NCBI GenBank assembly: GCA_000708835.1
Contig: DF236952.1
Coordinates: 459,623 to 523,622, forward strand
Length of the DNA: 64,000 nt
Reading direction: 5' to 3'
DNA from: Klebsormidium nitens
Lineage: Eukaryota > Streptophyta > Klebsormidiophyceae > Klebsormidiales > Klebsormidiaceae
Shown here: in pieces, positions 23,732 through 35,400 of the stretch
Layout: each line of letters starts with the position of its first letter
Numbering within the stretch: the first letter of the stretch is position 1
Position numbers and translations under genes: made by a program
Notes under the pieces: generated by a model
What the model was told of the DNA's origin: nothing
Database searches by the model: none
Seen by the model: only the letters and a program-made list of their open reading frames with translations

Positions 23732-26700
23732 TCATCGAACAAAAGGTAGCAGGAAGTACTCCGCATAGAATAACTGCAGTTGGGAGAGTAGCGTCAGTAA
23801 AAGTACTGACCAACACACAAACCTTTGTAGGACAAAGGACGGCCTTTCATCAGGATATGACGAAGGCGGGTACAGCAAGAAGGAGCAAGTCCGATGTCAT
23901 CGGAAAGACTGTAACCAAGTGGTGAAGTGTCAGGCGCGAGAACGGCCAAAGAAGCGCACGAAGGGCTTACGGTTATTGGAAAGCATGGTTGGGGGAAGAG
24001 TACGCCCCGCGAAAGAAGCACAATCAGAGCTAACGAACGACCACAGAAGAGAGGGAAAGATGGACCGAGCAGAACGAAAGGCCGGAGCGGGAAACAAAAG
24101 TGAGAACGGCTGACGGAAGCAAAAGTCGACGGATAATGTGGATCGAGCCAAGCTGGACAAGCGACGGCTCGGACAGACCGAATGACAGGCAAAAACAAAG
24201 AGAGAAGAATAAATGGGACCGGAGGAAGAACTGGCAAAGGACGGAACTAGAGACGAGAACGGCCTACCTTCCACACAAACATGTAGAAGCCGACAATGGA
24301 CGCCTTCTTGGCGAAGTCCACGTGGCGGGCCCTATGCCACAGGATGCCCCCAAGCGCCGCATGCGCGCCAACTGTCACCACCTTGCTCCACAGCCGGGAG
24401 CACGTGAAGCCCACTCCGATTGCGCCCACGTATGCAGCGCCCAGAAGGCTGACGCAGATCCAAAACATCTGGGGGGAAAGGACGAGGGAAGAGATCATTT
24501 TAGAAATAGGCGCCAGTCGGTTGTAACTTGAAACAATCCCAATCCCCTGTGCCTATCCGCTTTCTATGAAACATCTCGTTTAGGGACTGCGGTAGCGGAG
24601 TCTTATCAAGGAAGCTCGCACCCCGATTTGGGGCAGATATTGTTTCCACCGGAACGACTCAAGCGGGTCGGATAAATGATTGTGGGGGTTTTATGCTCAA
24701 TTAACTCGTGCTCCAATGCAGAAGGACAAGTTGGCAAGCCCATTCTAAACCTCGACTCCTTCGGAAAGCACGCATCCAAGAATGAACCGCCGAGAGCCGC
24801 TCGTCGACGAGGAACAAGACAGAAGTGGTTGAATCTTCGAAGTCTCGCGTTTTGCGATTTACCATGTTGGTGCGCAACAGCGCAGAAGAGAAAAGCAGAA
24901 AAGCAGCACACGCAGCATAAGCTGACACCGGAAATATCCCAGCAGAGAGCCATGGATCTCGAAGAGAGGGAAAAGCGAGCGCGCCATTACCTTTTGCTGC
25001 CCCATCCGCACGGTAAAGGACTGAATGTTGAATTGCCGGTCGCCCTCTAGATCAGGAATGTCCTGTAACAACGGACAATTCGCTTAGCTACAATCGTATG
25101 CTGCAGAAATTTCTGAGTTCCTGTACTGCATCCTGAAATCCCGCAAGGGCAAGAAAAACCCCAAACTCAAAAGGTGCACAGATTTCTGTAAACGCAGAGA
25201 AGCTTCGCTTTCAGCTTCCTCTTTGCTCTCTTTGCGTTTAACGTCACAGGGACGCTTTTGCAATCCAGGCGCAGATGCGACCAGCCAGTCCCGAATGCCA
25301 CTAAAGGCTGTTTACCTCTGGTGCAATATCGCAATATTGTTCTAACCCAAGTCTGAGAAGCTGACATGTGGAGACTTCCAAGGAACAGCTACTGGCTCGC
25401 CACAACACACATGGCGCACTAATATTCTGGGGGCCATTCACACTGCCTCCGACTCCTCACCTTGCAGAAGGCGATGACGAGGGAGAATACGCTCATGAAG
25501 GCGGTGCCGAAGAGGACGGGCCGACTCAGCACCGCAGTGCGCTTGAGGACGGACACCTGGACAGACGACCAACTTTTGTCCCGTCTCTAGTTGTTCCGCA
25601 AGCCTTAAAATGGAAGAGGGTGGAACCGGGCTCGTAGACAGGTCGCTTGACTGCCCACCTCCCGCAATCTACGACCTTTTGCCATCGACAAAGCTTAGCA
25701 GGCGAGAATCGGACGGGGAACACGCCTGTCATTTTTGCCCTTCTGATGAACCTTGTGATTGAGAGTACGTTCTCGCAGCTTTGAGAGGCCGTCTCAAACA
25801 AGTCATACCACGAATACACAAGTCGTGCGCTCTCGCTTGGGTTGAGTAAACATACTTGTGTAAGCGACTCATGCGCTCCAGTCATCAAACCTTGTTAAGA
25901 AACCTTTTGGTGCATTATTTGAAGGTCGAAAGAAAGGGATGGGGCCGGAATGGGAGAAAGCTGTGCAAATCAGAGCAGTGCAAAGCGTGCTTAGCGCACA
26001 ATGGAAAACGGTCAAAGAAGACTCTGTGCACGACGAAGTTGGGCCCCTGACCTCCCCAGGAGACTCATAGCCCCTTGGAAGCAGCGTCACTAACGACTAG
26101 TCGGACGAGTATGGTTAGAGAGCAGTCACCCTTGGGTTACGGCCTGGTCACCTGCTCTTGTCAACGTAGACTCACGCTGATTGCAACCTACAAACGAGCC
26201 GAGAGCGCAAGTTTCATAATTCGCAGGCTTGCTTGACCACTTGGTTTCCATGCTTAACTGGTACGTTTGTTAATCGTAGTCAACTGGCTTAACTAAAGGC
26301 CGGGTTAGACCACGGTTTGGGCATGGTTACCTGCATGTGGAGGTAGAACCCGATTTGGACGAGGACCGCTCGGACCGCGAAGATGCACCCGGCAGCGAGG
26401 ATGGGGTACTTCTTCCACCGCAAGAAGGGGAGCTGCACCCGAAACACGACGACTCAATATGCATAATATGCTAAAAGCGGCCTTCAAAAGTTTAGAAGGT
26501 CTGAGCTCAACTTCAGTTTCTCATAATCCGACGAGGACCTGAGATAGTTCAGGTCTCGTCGTACAACTATGGCGAAAGAGCTTTGAAAGGCGGATCACAA
26601 GGAAGACCAGATCCGCGCACTCGCTTTCATTACGGTACGCAGACCTCAGCAGCAGTCTGATGAATGGTGAATGTACTCGTCTGTTTCGCAGTTCAGAGAA

Positions 26701-29700
26701 TTGATACTCGGTGGAAAAAGGCCTCTAGTAATCCAGGTCGGTAAGCAAAACTGAGGTGTGCCAAAAGAGACCGACTGAGCAAATTCTTCTCTGAGTTCAC
26801 TGGCGCACCAGCATACCAGAAACTCTGCTCAGTTTTAGAACCCCGACAGGTACCTGATTAGAACGGCCCAGCAAGTTCTTAAGTAAGTGACCTTTCAGGA
26901 GTCGCATCTCATTTTGCAGAATTGCTAACAAGCTAACTGACGCAGAAAGTGAACCAAGACAAGTCGTTCGCTGTTCTCGTAAAGTCGAACCGAACCGGAG
27001 CCGCCTTCGAGCGAGGCAAGTCCGGCCGCAGCCCAGAAAAACGTGAACGAAATTCTGCAAAGATTGCGCCCCCGCAACGCTCTTGCAGTCCCTCTTCCTA
27101 GAGCATCAAATATCACGCTCACCAAATCTCACGCTATTCTTAGGCAAAACTTGCATGCGTACGTTCCTGACTTATCCACGCAATGACGTGGTTCTTCAAA
27201 CCCAGATCCCCGGCCCTCTGACTGCAGATCACTCCGGCGGTTTCTTAAAGAAGACAACCACATCACACTCACGTCGGTCGAGTATGCAAAGCCGAGCAGC
27301 AGGCTCAGCGAGAGCGTCCAGAGCAGCGGCTGAGACCCGACTGCCAGCCCAATGAGCAGACTCGCGATAGCGGATGCGGCGACCAGGCCCACGCCCTGCG
27401 CCACTGAAAATTCGCCGGACGCGAGCGGGAGCGTCGGCTTGTTGATCTGCGCGACAAAAGAGCGTGATGAAGCGGTTTGGAGCTACTTCCGACGTGCGAG
27501 ATCGCCACAAGACCGAGAAACTCGATTGAAAACATGTAAATATATTCGTCGACGGTTGTTGGACGCTTCTCAGCTGTACGGTGCGCATTATGTACGCGAG
27601 CGAGTGTGCGGACATCCGGAGTGGGTGCCAACAATTCAGGAAGAAATCATCTGAGAAGTCCACCTCGAAGGAGCACACCCCTCGAGACTTCTACCAAAGG
27701 CCTATCAAATGCGACAAGCCCATGCTGGAAACAAATGTCAATGTTATCCATAGTCCTGAGGGCTCCGTTGGCAGGTCAAACCGTCAAACGAGTAAGAAAG
27801 GAAACCCACTCATCGCGTGATAAGGGGCGCGTTGGAAGGTTTCACCTTAAGAACCGGTCCCAGAGGAGGCAGTCTAAGACCCAGGATTGTACGATAGACG
27901 TTCGTAACATGAAACACAATAGGATCCCTATCCAATCCCTCCTTCGTGATGACCTCTCTTCCAAGAGTTATAACCACAGGAACGAGGGAGCCTTACAGGT
28001 AATGGTCATCGACCAACACGTCAAGACCTCAGAAGATCTAGGGTCAAGCTTCTTTCCAGGAATTGCACCCACCTTATCGATCTCGATATCGTAGACTTGG
28101 TTGAGCCCCACGATCGCCACATTCGCTTGCAGGGCCGGAATGAGAGCCTGGAGACATGGGTAAAAGAAACGTCAGAACGAACACAAGGTAAATCAGCAAG
28201 TCAGCCCCAGAAGAGGAGAGCAACAGGCGTTGTAGGATCTTCAATGAGGGTAGACTAGATCGGTGTTTGTAGAAGCAACCGCGACAGGCAAAATGCATAT
28301 CGGAAGTGATACCACTGATCGATTGGGGCCTGTGCTGACACTCGACGGCTTGCAGTCGCGTGCTTCTTTCTTGTATCCTTTCAGAACGCCGAACTTAGAA
28401 GCACTTTGTCGATCGTGGCCTAATATTGCTCGCTTCCTGACCATGCATCGTTCTCAAGTCCCGACTCATACAAAAAGTAAGCCGCTGTAACAGCGAAAAA
28501 ATCGATTGCACGTTTACATACGAGCTTTTGGAACTTTCTATCATTTACCACAACCTGTTCTACATCACTTGACCTCCCGTGTACCCCTGGATGATAGCAG
28601 ATTCCAACCCTCGAAGTACAGACGGGGTAGAAAAGCGAAAAGAGGCAACGATCGAAGCTCTCACTGAGATGGGTGTTATCAACCAGCCGACAAGTCCGCA
28701 GCAGCTTCGAAGTTCTATCATAAACATAAACAGCGCTGAACGAGCCGAAGGAAGCTGTACGTTTTCATCCTGATACTCAAAGATCAACACAGAAATCTAC
28801 AGTACTCGGTATCTTTTGAAAGCCTCGGGCGTACCTGTAGAATTCCGATGAATGCCTTGTGACTGAAGTCGGCGGGACTGGTCATCGCGAGCAGGGACAC
28901 CGAGACGATGCTGAGAGACTGGGGCAACAGGCAAAGGGTGTCAACTCGATGCTTCTCGAGGTTGGGATGTAGTGCACTCTTTGCTTCGATGCAGGACTTT
29001 GCTTGTTACCATTGATCGGGCATAGTTAGTACCTCGTAGGCAAGTTGCAGACTACCATATTTACTAGGGACTTGATAAGTTGCCCTTTTCCGTATCAACT
29101 TCTCTGATGTCATTCTCGAGAGTGCTTGAACAAGCTAGATCCTTGACATTGGGCTCGTCCATTCACCCAGCAAGGATGGCTCTGCGAAAATCTTCGGATT
29201 CTGGTTCCTGTTCCTTCCACACAATGAGCACAGTCCAACAGGACCCAATCCCATTGTGAAATTGTCTAGCGGTGACTCTTGCGAATGGCCCTCCCAGGCA
29301 ACGAGAAGCTTCACACGTTGCCTGGTGATCTGAGTCGAGGATGAAGCATGAGCAAAGGACACCAAAACGACCCGCTAAGGAGCTAGTTGTCTGCTTGCTT
29401 GTTACTGAGACAAACAGCTGAGAACAGATGGATCAGACGTCTCTCTGCTGCCGAGCCACCTTGCTCTTCTCGGGAAAAACTGACTTATTTGTTTTTCCAA
29501 TTCTCCATTCTCCTGCATACCGCATTCTCCTGAATACCGCTATCCCGATACCCCGCAAACCGAGGCAGTCAGTGGACTTTCTGAAGGTGGGGTTCCACTC
29601 GCTTGGGGTTGAAAAAGAGTTGAGTATCCAAGCTTGAAACGACGTCTCACCGTGCCAATGATTGTATGGGGTCTCGCAAAGCGCACAAGAGCGTCCGAGA

Positions 29701-31612
29701 ATGCAGTCACCTCGTCCCATGCTCTTTGTAGCCCAACCTGCGTGTACAATGGGCATCAATGAGCCCCCAAAAGGCTTGCTGAAAGTCCTGCAACATTTCC
29801 TGGTTTCCCGCTTACTACTTCAGGTCAAAATGGGCAGTTTCTCACTTCTGAGCGCACCTGCTGAGACGCGATCGCAACCTTCCCTTTCCTCATTCTCCTG
29901 ACTCAATGTCGGGAAGAAGGTATGAGCAAAGTAAAGTCCTGAACAGGGATAGTAATCCTTATTGATAAAGTGGGTATGGAGCAGTCTCGTCCAAGAGTTG
30001 ACGTTCAGGTTAAGGCTTACTAGTCCTAACGCTTATTATTCCCACTGGAGGATCACGAGTAGAGTCTTCACCTTCTCGGACCCGATAAGAGCCTCCCCAT
30101 CTTCTACGTTGAGGTGCCCGGCCGTCGCTTGCGCAACGCCCGTTCTCGCCCGCTTGGCCCGCTGCTGCCGCTGCTTTTGCAGGGGAGTGTCCAGCTTCTC
30201 GCTGACGTCAGCATCGTCTCCCCCGTCGATTGCCAGGGACGACGCGCGAGGCCCCTGGCGGTGGCGCTCATTGGGAGAGCGGCGCTCTGCAGGTTGGAGT
30301 GCTTGTCAGTGGAGGATTTGGGATCAACCAGAAAGTGTTTGAATCTCCAGCGTCTCATCTCCAGATCAGGAATACTCCTCCGGCGGCTGACTTCGAAAAA
30401 GTTCAAAACTTCCTGATCCACATGATGCCTCTACATGGTTGTGAACTGATCCAGAGGACCCCTCATGAGCTGCACTTTGATCCGGAGGACGCGTCATCTG
30501 CCGACAAAATCCAAGCGAACAACTCGTGAAACTTTCTGAGATGTAGGACATGTACAACCACGTCGGGAAGTAGTGAGAAAGGCCAGGAGAGCGGATGAGC
30601 ATGCAGCATTCCGAGCGGACAATAAAGCGAGAGAGAGAAGCCTCGGAACATATTCATTGGCAACCCGGGTGGTGCGTCTTGTGCACTATCCTTGACACCA
30701 CTTGTCAGATGCCAGTCTCTGGTTGAGGAAGAGTTGGCAAACATAGAAAAAGTGATGGGAGAAATTGTGAGGTTTGGGATCCACTGGGCAGCGCTAGGAT
30801 GTGCAAAATGCGTCAGCTTTGAAGCGATTGCGATGATATCAGCCCGACAAATCAGCAATGTGCATGGGTTTCTATGTCTCAAGAAAAGCATCCCTGTGTG
30901 TTGTCTCCATAAAATCTCTGCTTTGATCCAACCTCCGCAGTTGATCAGCTAGCAACATTCAGACAAGTCTGCTGGTTAATGTGGACGAATGCAGGAGAAG
31001 CGGTTTCTCACAGCAAAAGCTACATGCAATTTACAATCACCTCATACATTTATTTGTCAAGATCAGCAAGTTGACCAAGGCTTCCGTGATTCAACACTTG
31101 CAAACACGGCAATGCATGCAGCATTGGAAAATGTAATCCTAGAAAGCCATTGTCTTGCCTTTCTAGGCCTCATCTCTTGTTCATGCACTGGCAGACTAAA
31201 AAGCACCGGCACCATAAAGAACGACCTAGACAATTGTGCAAATTCCAACTTAGCGCACACTTTAACCAAAACACAATCATACCAAACAGAGCACTCAATA
31301 CCCCTGACAAAACTGTGAGTTCGCTTCAAACGAAACGCAAATCTGGGAAAGCTGCTGTTTACCTGCTTCCTTCGATCCATGCAGCCGCGCCGGAAAGCTC
31401 CTCACTCCTAGATCTCCAGACAAAAACCTCCTTCTCCCGTTCCCATGCGGACAGCAATCGCTGATCGCAGCTGATTTCCACACAGCAGTCACCGATTGCT
31501 GCTTTGCATCGATCGGGAGGGCTTGCCTGGGACTATTTGACGAATTTTGCAAAGACCGCGCTGCAGAAAGGAGTGGTTGAGTGCCCCCATGGCAGGCGGT
31601 GAGGGCACCCAT
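23732..31612 (-). CDS. VTE2: Homogentisate phytyltransferase (HPT), plastid membrane
   Basis: Eleven exons on the minus strand: 31612-31363, 30286-30072, 29737-29651, 28918-28835, 28147-28073, 27446-27273, 26432-26331, 25556-25461, 25062-24991, 24468-24268, 23773-23732; 465 aa. HPT condenses homogentisate with phytyl diphosphate to 2-methyl-6-phytylbenzoquinol, the committed step of tocopherol synthesis, at the plastid inner envelope. It is a UbiA prenyltransferase with several membrane helices. The first Mg/diphosphate motif is NQVYDIEID (228-236) and the second KDIPDLEGD (361-369). FARPHTIIGT, INKPTLPLASGE and the end LFYAEYFLLPFVR favour HPT over homogentisate solanesyltransferase, though the paralogues are close. 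The N-terminus is a Ser/Arg-rich transit-like sequence, followed by a charged linker encoded by exon 2. The last exon is only 14 codons and was found from its acceptor (CTGCAG) and the conserved tail. The gene is divergent from VTE4. Confidence 0.95.
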
Positions 31613-32499
31613 GCGTGGTCCGGAAAGGCTGATCTAAAACTCGGTTGAGTAGAACCTTTTTCTTCTTGTGCTGCCACAAATCGAATCACACAATCGCATT
31701 CGATTCAGAAGGTTGAACCGGAATGATGTACTGGCATAAACGCTCCCAGCAAATTGGGTTCAGGGTGCAAGGATATGGATGCTGAAGTGTGCAGCTTTCA
31801 ATCTGTGCATGTACAGGGTGTCTGATGATCAACCACGGCTGAGAGGACTGCGCGTCGAGGAAGCAACAGACGCCCCAGCTCGGCAAAAGCAGGCTAGCCA
31901 CTGTAGCTTTCAAGTTTCCTTCGAGTTCAGGCAGAGCTAGACTTGAAGTTGAAGTTGAAAGTTGAAACCTGATTGAAAAGCTGAAGTGTGCGTCTGCCCA
32001 GAAAAGCATTTTGATTGGCCGGCGAACCCAGCTTTTTGGAAGTATCCCGTCCACGTGACACATTCGTGGCTTTACATTGGTAGGAAGCTGGGGCCATTTA
32101 ATGCACCATGATGCCAGGTGGCAGCTTGAACAGTTGGAACCTGGACCTTTTCGCGCGCATTCTCACGCTTTGCCCCGAGCAATTTATCCCGTCTGGTGTC
32201 AATGATGAACACCAACGTTCATTACGTTTACAGGAGACACACAGACGAAGCAGAGCCGCCCGGGACTTAGCAAGGGGTTAGCGGGGGTTTCTGCCAGCGC
32301 ATGCTGGCAGTGGAAGAAACATCATTCTTTCAGCATGCCCGGGCCCTCGTGTGCTTCATCCGTCACCGTTCTCTTCAGCAGCATTTTGTTGTCCAGATTG
32401 AGTTTTGTCTGAAAGTTGTCGAGAATCAGTTGCAGCGTCTGAGGAAGAATCCGTTTTCAGACCTTGCTGAGGGCTTGCTGTTCAGGTGGGCAAAAGTCA
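31613..32499. promoter_or_regulatory. Shared divergent promoter of HPT (VTE2) and VTE4
   Basis: Only 887 bp separate the two start codons, so both promoters and 5' leaders must fit here unless there are further upstream non-coding exons. CCACGTGACA at 32051-32060 contains a palindromic G-box (CACGTG, 32052-32057) almost exactly at the midpoint, about 440 bp from each ATG. G-boxes of this form bind plant bZIP (HY5, ABF) and bHLH (PIF) regulators of light and stress. A CCAAT-type ATTGG occurs near 32013 and 32076. The 12-mer GCTGAAGTGTGC is present twice (about 31781 and 31980). Regulation is inferred from sequence only. Confidence 0.65.
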
Positions 32500-35400
32500 A
32501 TGGCATCAGCAAAAGCCCTCCTGTGCAGGAGCTCCTTCCAACCGCTTTCTCTGACTGAAAGCTGCAGCAGCCTGTCTCTAGAACCCAAAAGCATTCAGTG
32601 CAGACTGCCACTCCCAGTCTCCAAGTCATTTCGACATAGATCTAAGGATTCCTTTGGTTCCTCTAGCAGCCTGACGTTCGGCAGGCAAGCACGGGTAATC
32701 TGCGCAGTGAGCACGGTTCCTGAGAGGACCGTGCCTGAGTTGAATGAGGGGATCGCGGGGTTCTATGATGAGTCGTCAGGCGTTTGGGAGGAGATCTGGG
32801 GCGAGCACATGCACCATGGATACTATCCCAAGGGTAAGCTGGTCTGGCTGCTCGAGGCTGCTCTGTCCTTCTGATCCTGGTTGCCCATCTGCTCAGATTT
32901 TTGGCATTGAGCAGGCAGTAATTTCTGTGTGCTCTGTTTCAGTAGAATCTGGACTTTGACACAAATCTCACTGGCCGGGGTTCCTGCGATCACTAACCAA
33001 CAATCGGCGCCTGGAATTACAAACGGCACAGCTAGAGGTTGCCGGACAAATTAGCAAAGTGCTTTCGAAAGGAGGTGCCTCCCTGGTCGATATCATGGAT
33101 AGGTATTTCCTCATCCTGACATAAGTCAATGCCAGCATCAAAAGGAAGATCACTGAGAGTTCTCAGAACTGGTGTTTCCCACCTGATCTCAAGGAGGATG
33201 CGAGCATGTTGGGTTTCAAAAGCTGACAGCAGTACCCTTGTGGAGAAGGCTGATTGATGGTCGCACAAAGTCAAACGCAACAGAAGCAGGGGATGGTAAT
33301 CCATTTGGCTATGCTGGCATCGTTGGCACCCAAGGTCTTGCTCAAAGCTTTTTTTTGCGCTGGTGCAGGAGAGAAGAAGGATCACAGGGAGGCGCAGATT
33401 GACATGATTGAGGAGACCCTCAAGTGGGCGGGTGCAACAGGTGAGCCTTGGAAGCTGCAGTTTTCCTCGAGCCTCTCCTTTTCGTTGTCTCTCCTCCCTT
33501 TTAAGTGCAGCCAAGCTGACTTTGATCAAGAGTTAGGTGACAATCAGACCTAGGGGATGGGATAAGGAGGGGGATTGGAGGGGTAAGGTTGCTGAGCAGT
33601 CACTTTTGGGGGTTAGGAGTACCTGCTTTGCTGCCACATCAATGATCCTCAATTTTGTGAATCTGATCGTGGCATTGATCAAGCCTGACCCAGTCAACGC
33701 CAAGTATCCAACCTTAAGCCCCTTCTTCCAACTACTGGTCTTATCGGTGTGTCAAACAGAGGTCAGACACATGGAAAACGAGCAGCACCTTCCGAAAGAA
33801 CCCAGGCGCATAGGCAGTCACCATTCATGAATGTTTATCGAGACTTCTTTGGAAACTTGCCAACTCTGGTATCTCCAAGCTTCCAAGCCTCAAACAATGA
33901 TGCAACGATGATGAGATAGGTTTCCCAATGTCCAAAATACATGTGTGAGGAAGGCCCGTCGCTGTCTTCAGTTTCAACTGCGACCATGTGGTTCACGTCC
34001 GAATGCTTCTGCACAGATGCGGAGGGAGTCTCAGCAGGTGGAAGATTTGCTTACGCTGTTCGGAAAGCCCTTTATCACAAGAGGTGATGAACTGAGTGAA
34101 GAGTCCTCCTCTGCTTTCTCTCGCAGGCGCAGGAACCCCCGCTCCCAAAACCGTCGTGGACGTCGGGTGCGGCATCGGCGGAAGCTCACGCTATTTATCG
34201 CGGAAGTTTGGGGCAAAGGTTACGGGAATCACCTTGAGCCCGGTGCAGGCTGCCAGGGCCGGAGCGCTTGCTCGGCAACAAGGGCTTGCCGACAAGGTAA
34301 GAACCACTGTTCGCTTCTGGCTTCAAGAAAAGACAAGAAGGACTTGCAAGGATCGGCACGAATTAACACTCACGTCTGTGTAATATTCTATCAGGAACCC
34401 TGACGTTGCAACCGAGCTGTTGCAGGCATTGTCGAACTCGGGTAGGACCGGGAATTTTTTCGGTCGTCAGGAAAAAGCAGAAACACTCTCTGAAAGGAGA
34501 GCTTCTGTTGAGTTCCCCTCTGGAGGCCGTTAGTTGCCTAGATTGCCCCTTTTGCCCGCGTTACAGTATGTCCGGTTCTTGTTCCACTTAGCTCCGACCA
34601 GACGTCGCATTTCTTCCTTAAGTATTCCCTCTCGATGTAACGACCCCTCCCTTTGCTTGCTGGTAGGAAGGTGGATCGGTTCGCTTGACGGACGGGACTG
34701 CAAAGAGCATGACCTTGCATTTTCATGGCAAGACTCTCCCCCGCTGAATTCCAATGGTAACACGTACTTCTTTCAACCATGTAGTATCGCTTATCCCCTG
34801 CTCTTATTCAACGCGTGCAGGAGTCGTTTTGAATGTCGCAATACAAGCCCTCAACCTCTCGAATATGGATCTCAGTCTTTTCGATAGGGGAACGGTCTCT
34901 CCTGCTGACTTAAGCTCGGTCCAACAGCACTGTCTCTCGGCGCTCAAAAATGAGGACAACAAGCCTCGTGTTAGCAGCTTGGCTAATTTGCGATTGGGCC
35001 CGCTTTGCAGGTGTCGTTCCAGGTAGCCGACGCATTGAACCAGCCATTCGACGACGGACAGTTCGACCTCGTGTGGTCCATGGAAAGTGGGGAACACATG
35101 CCCGACAAAACGAAGGTGAGAGGCGAAAACCCCTGTGCAAACCAGTTAAAAGGCCACCCGTCGTTCCGCAGCTTCCAGCGGATTGGACCTTTGCATCTCA
35201 TGCAGAAAGTAATAGCTTTGATGGACAACTTCACTCAGCCGATCCAGCCTTCCGCACTCTTGTTCCCAGGTCAAGAATTCTCAGCCGCTCGCTCTTACCG
35301 TTCGCATTTCATGAGTTCAGCACTTCGTTCCCTCGCAACTTTGAGAGCATACGCGTCAGATGATAAGGAAAGCCTGTGCCTGCTCTCTACATCTGACGTC

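Noticed and set aside
23732-31612. Homogentisate solanesyltransferase or another UbiA enzyme
   Set aside because: The NQVYDIEID and DIPDLEGD motifs, INKPTLPLASGE and the LFYAEYFLLPF tail agree best with HPT. The solanesyl paralogue remains a less likely alternative.
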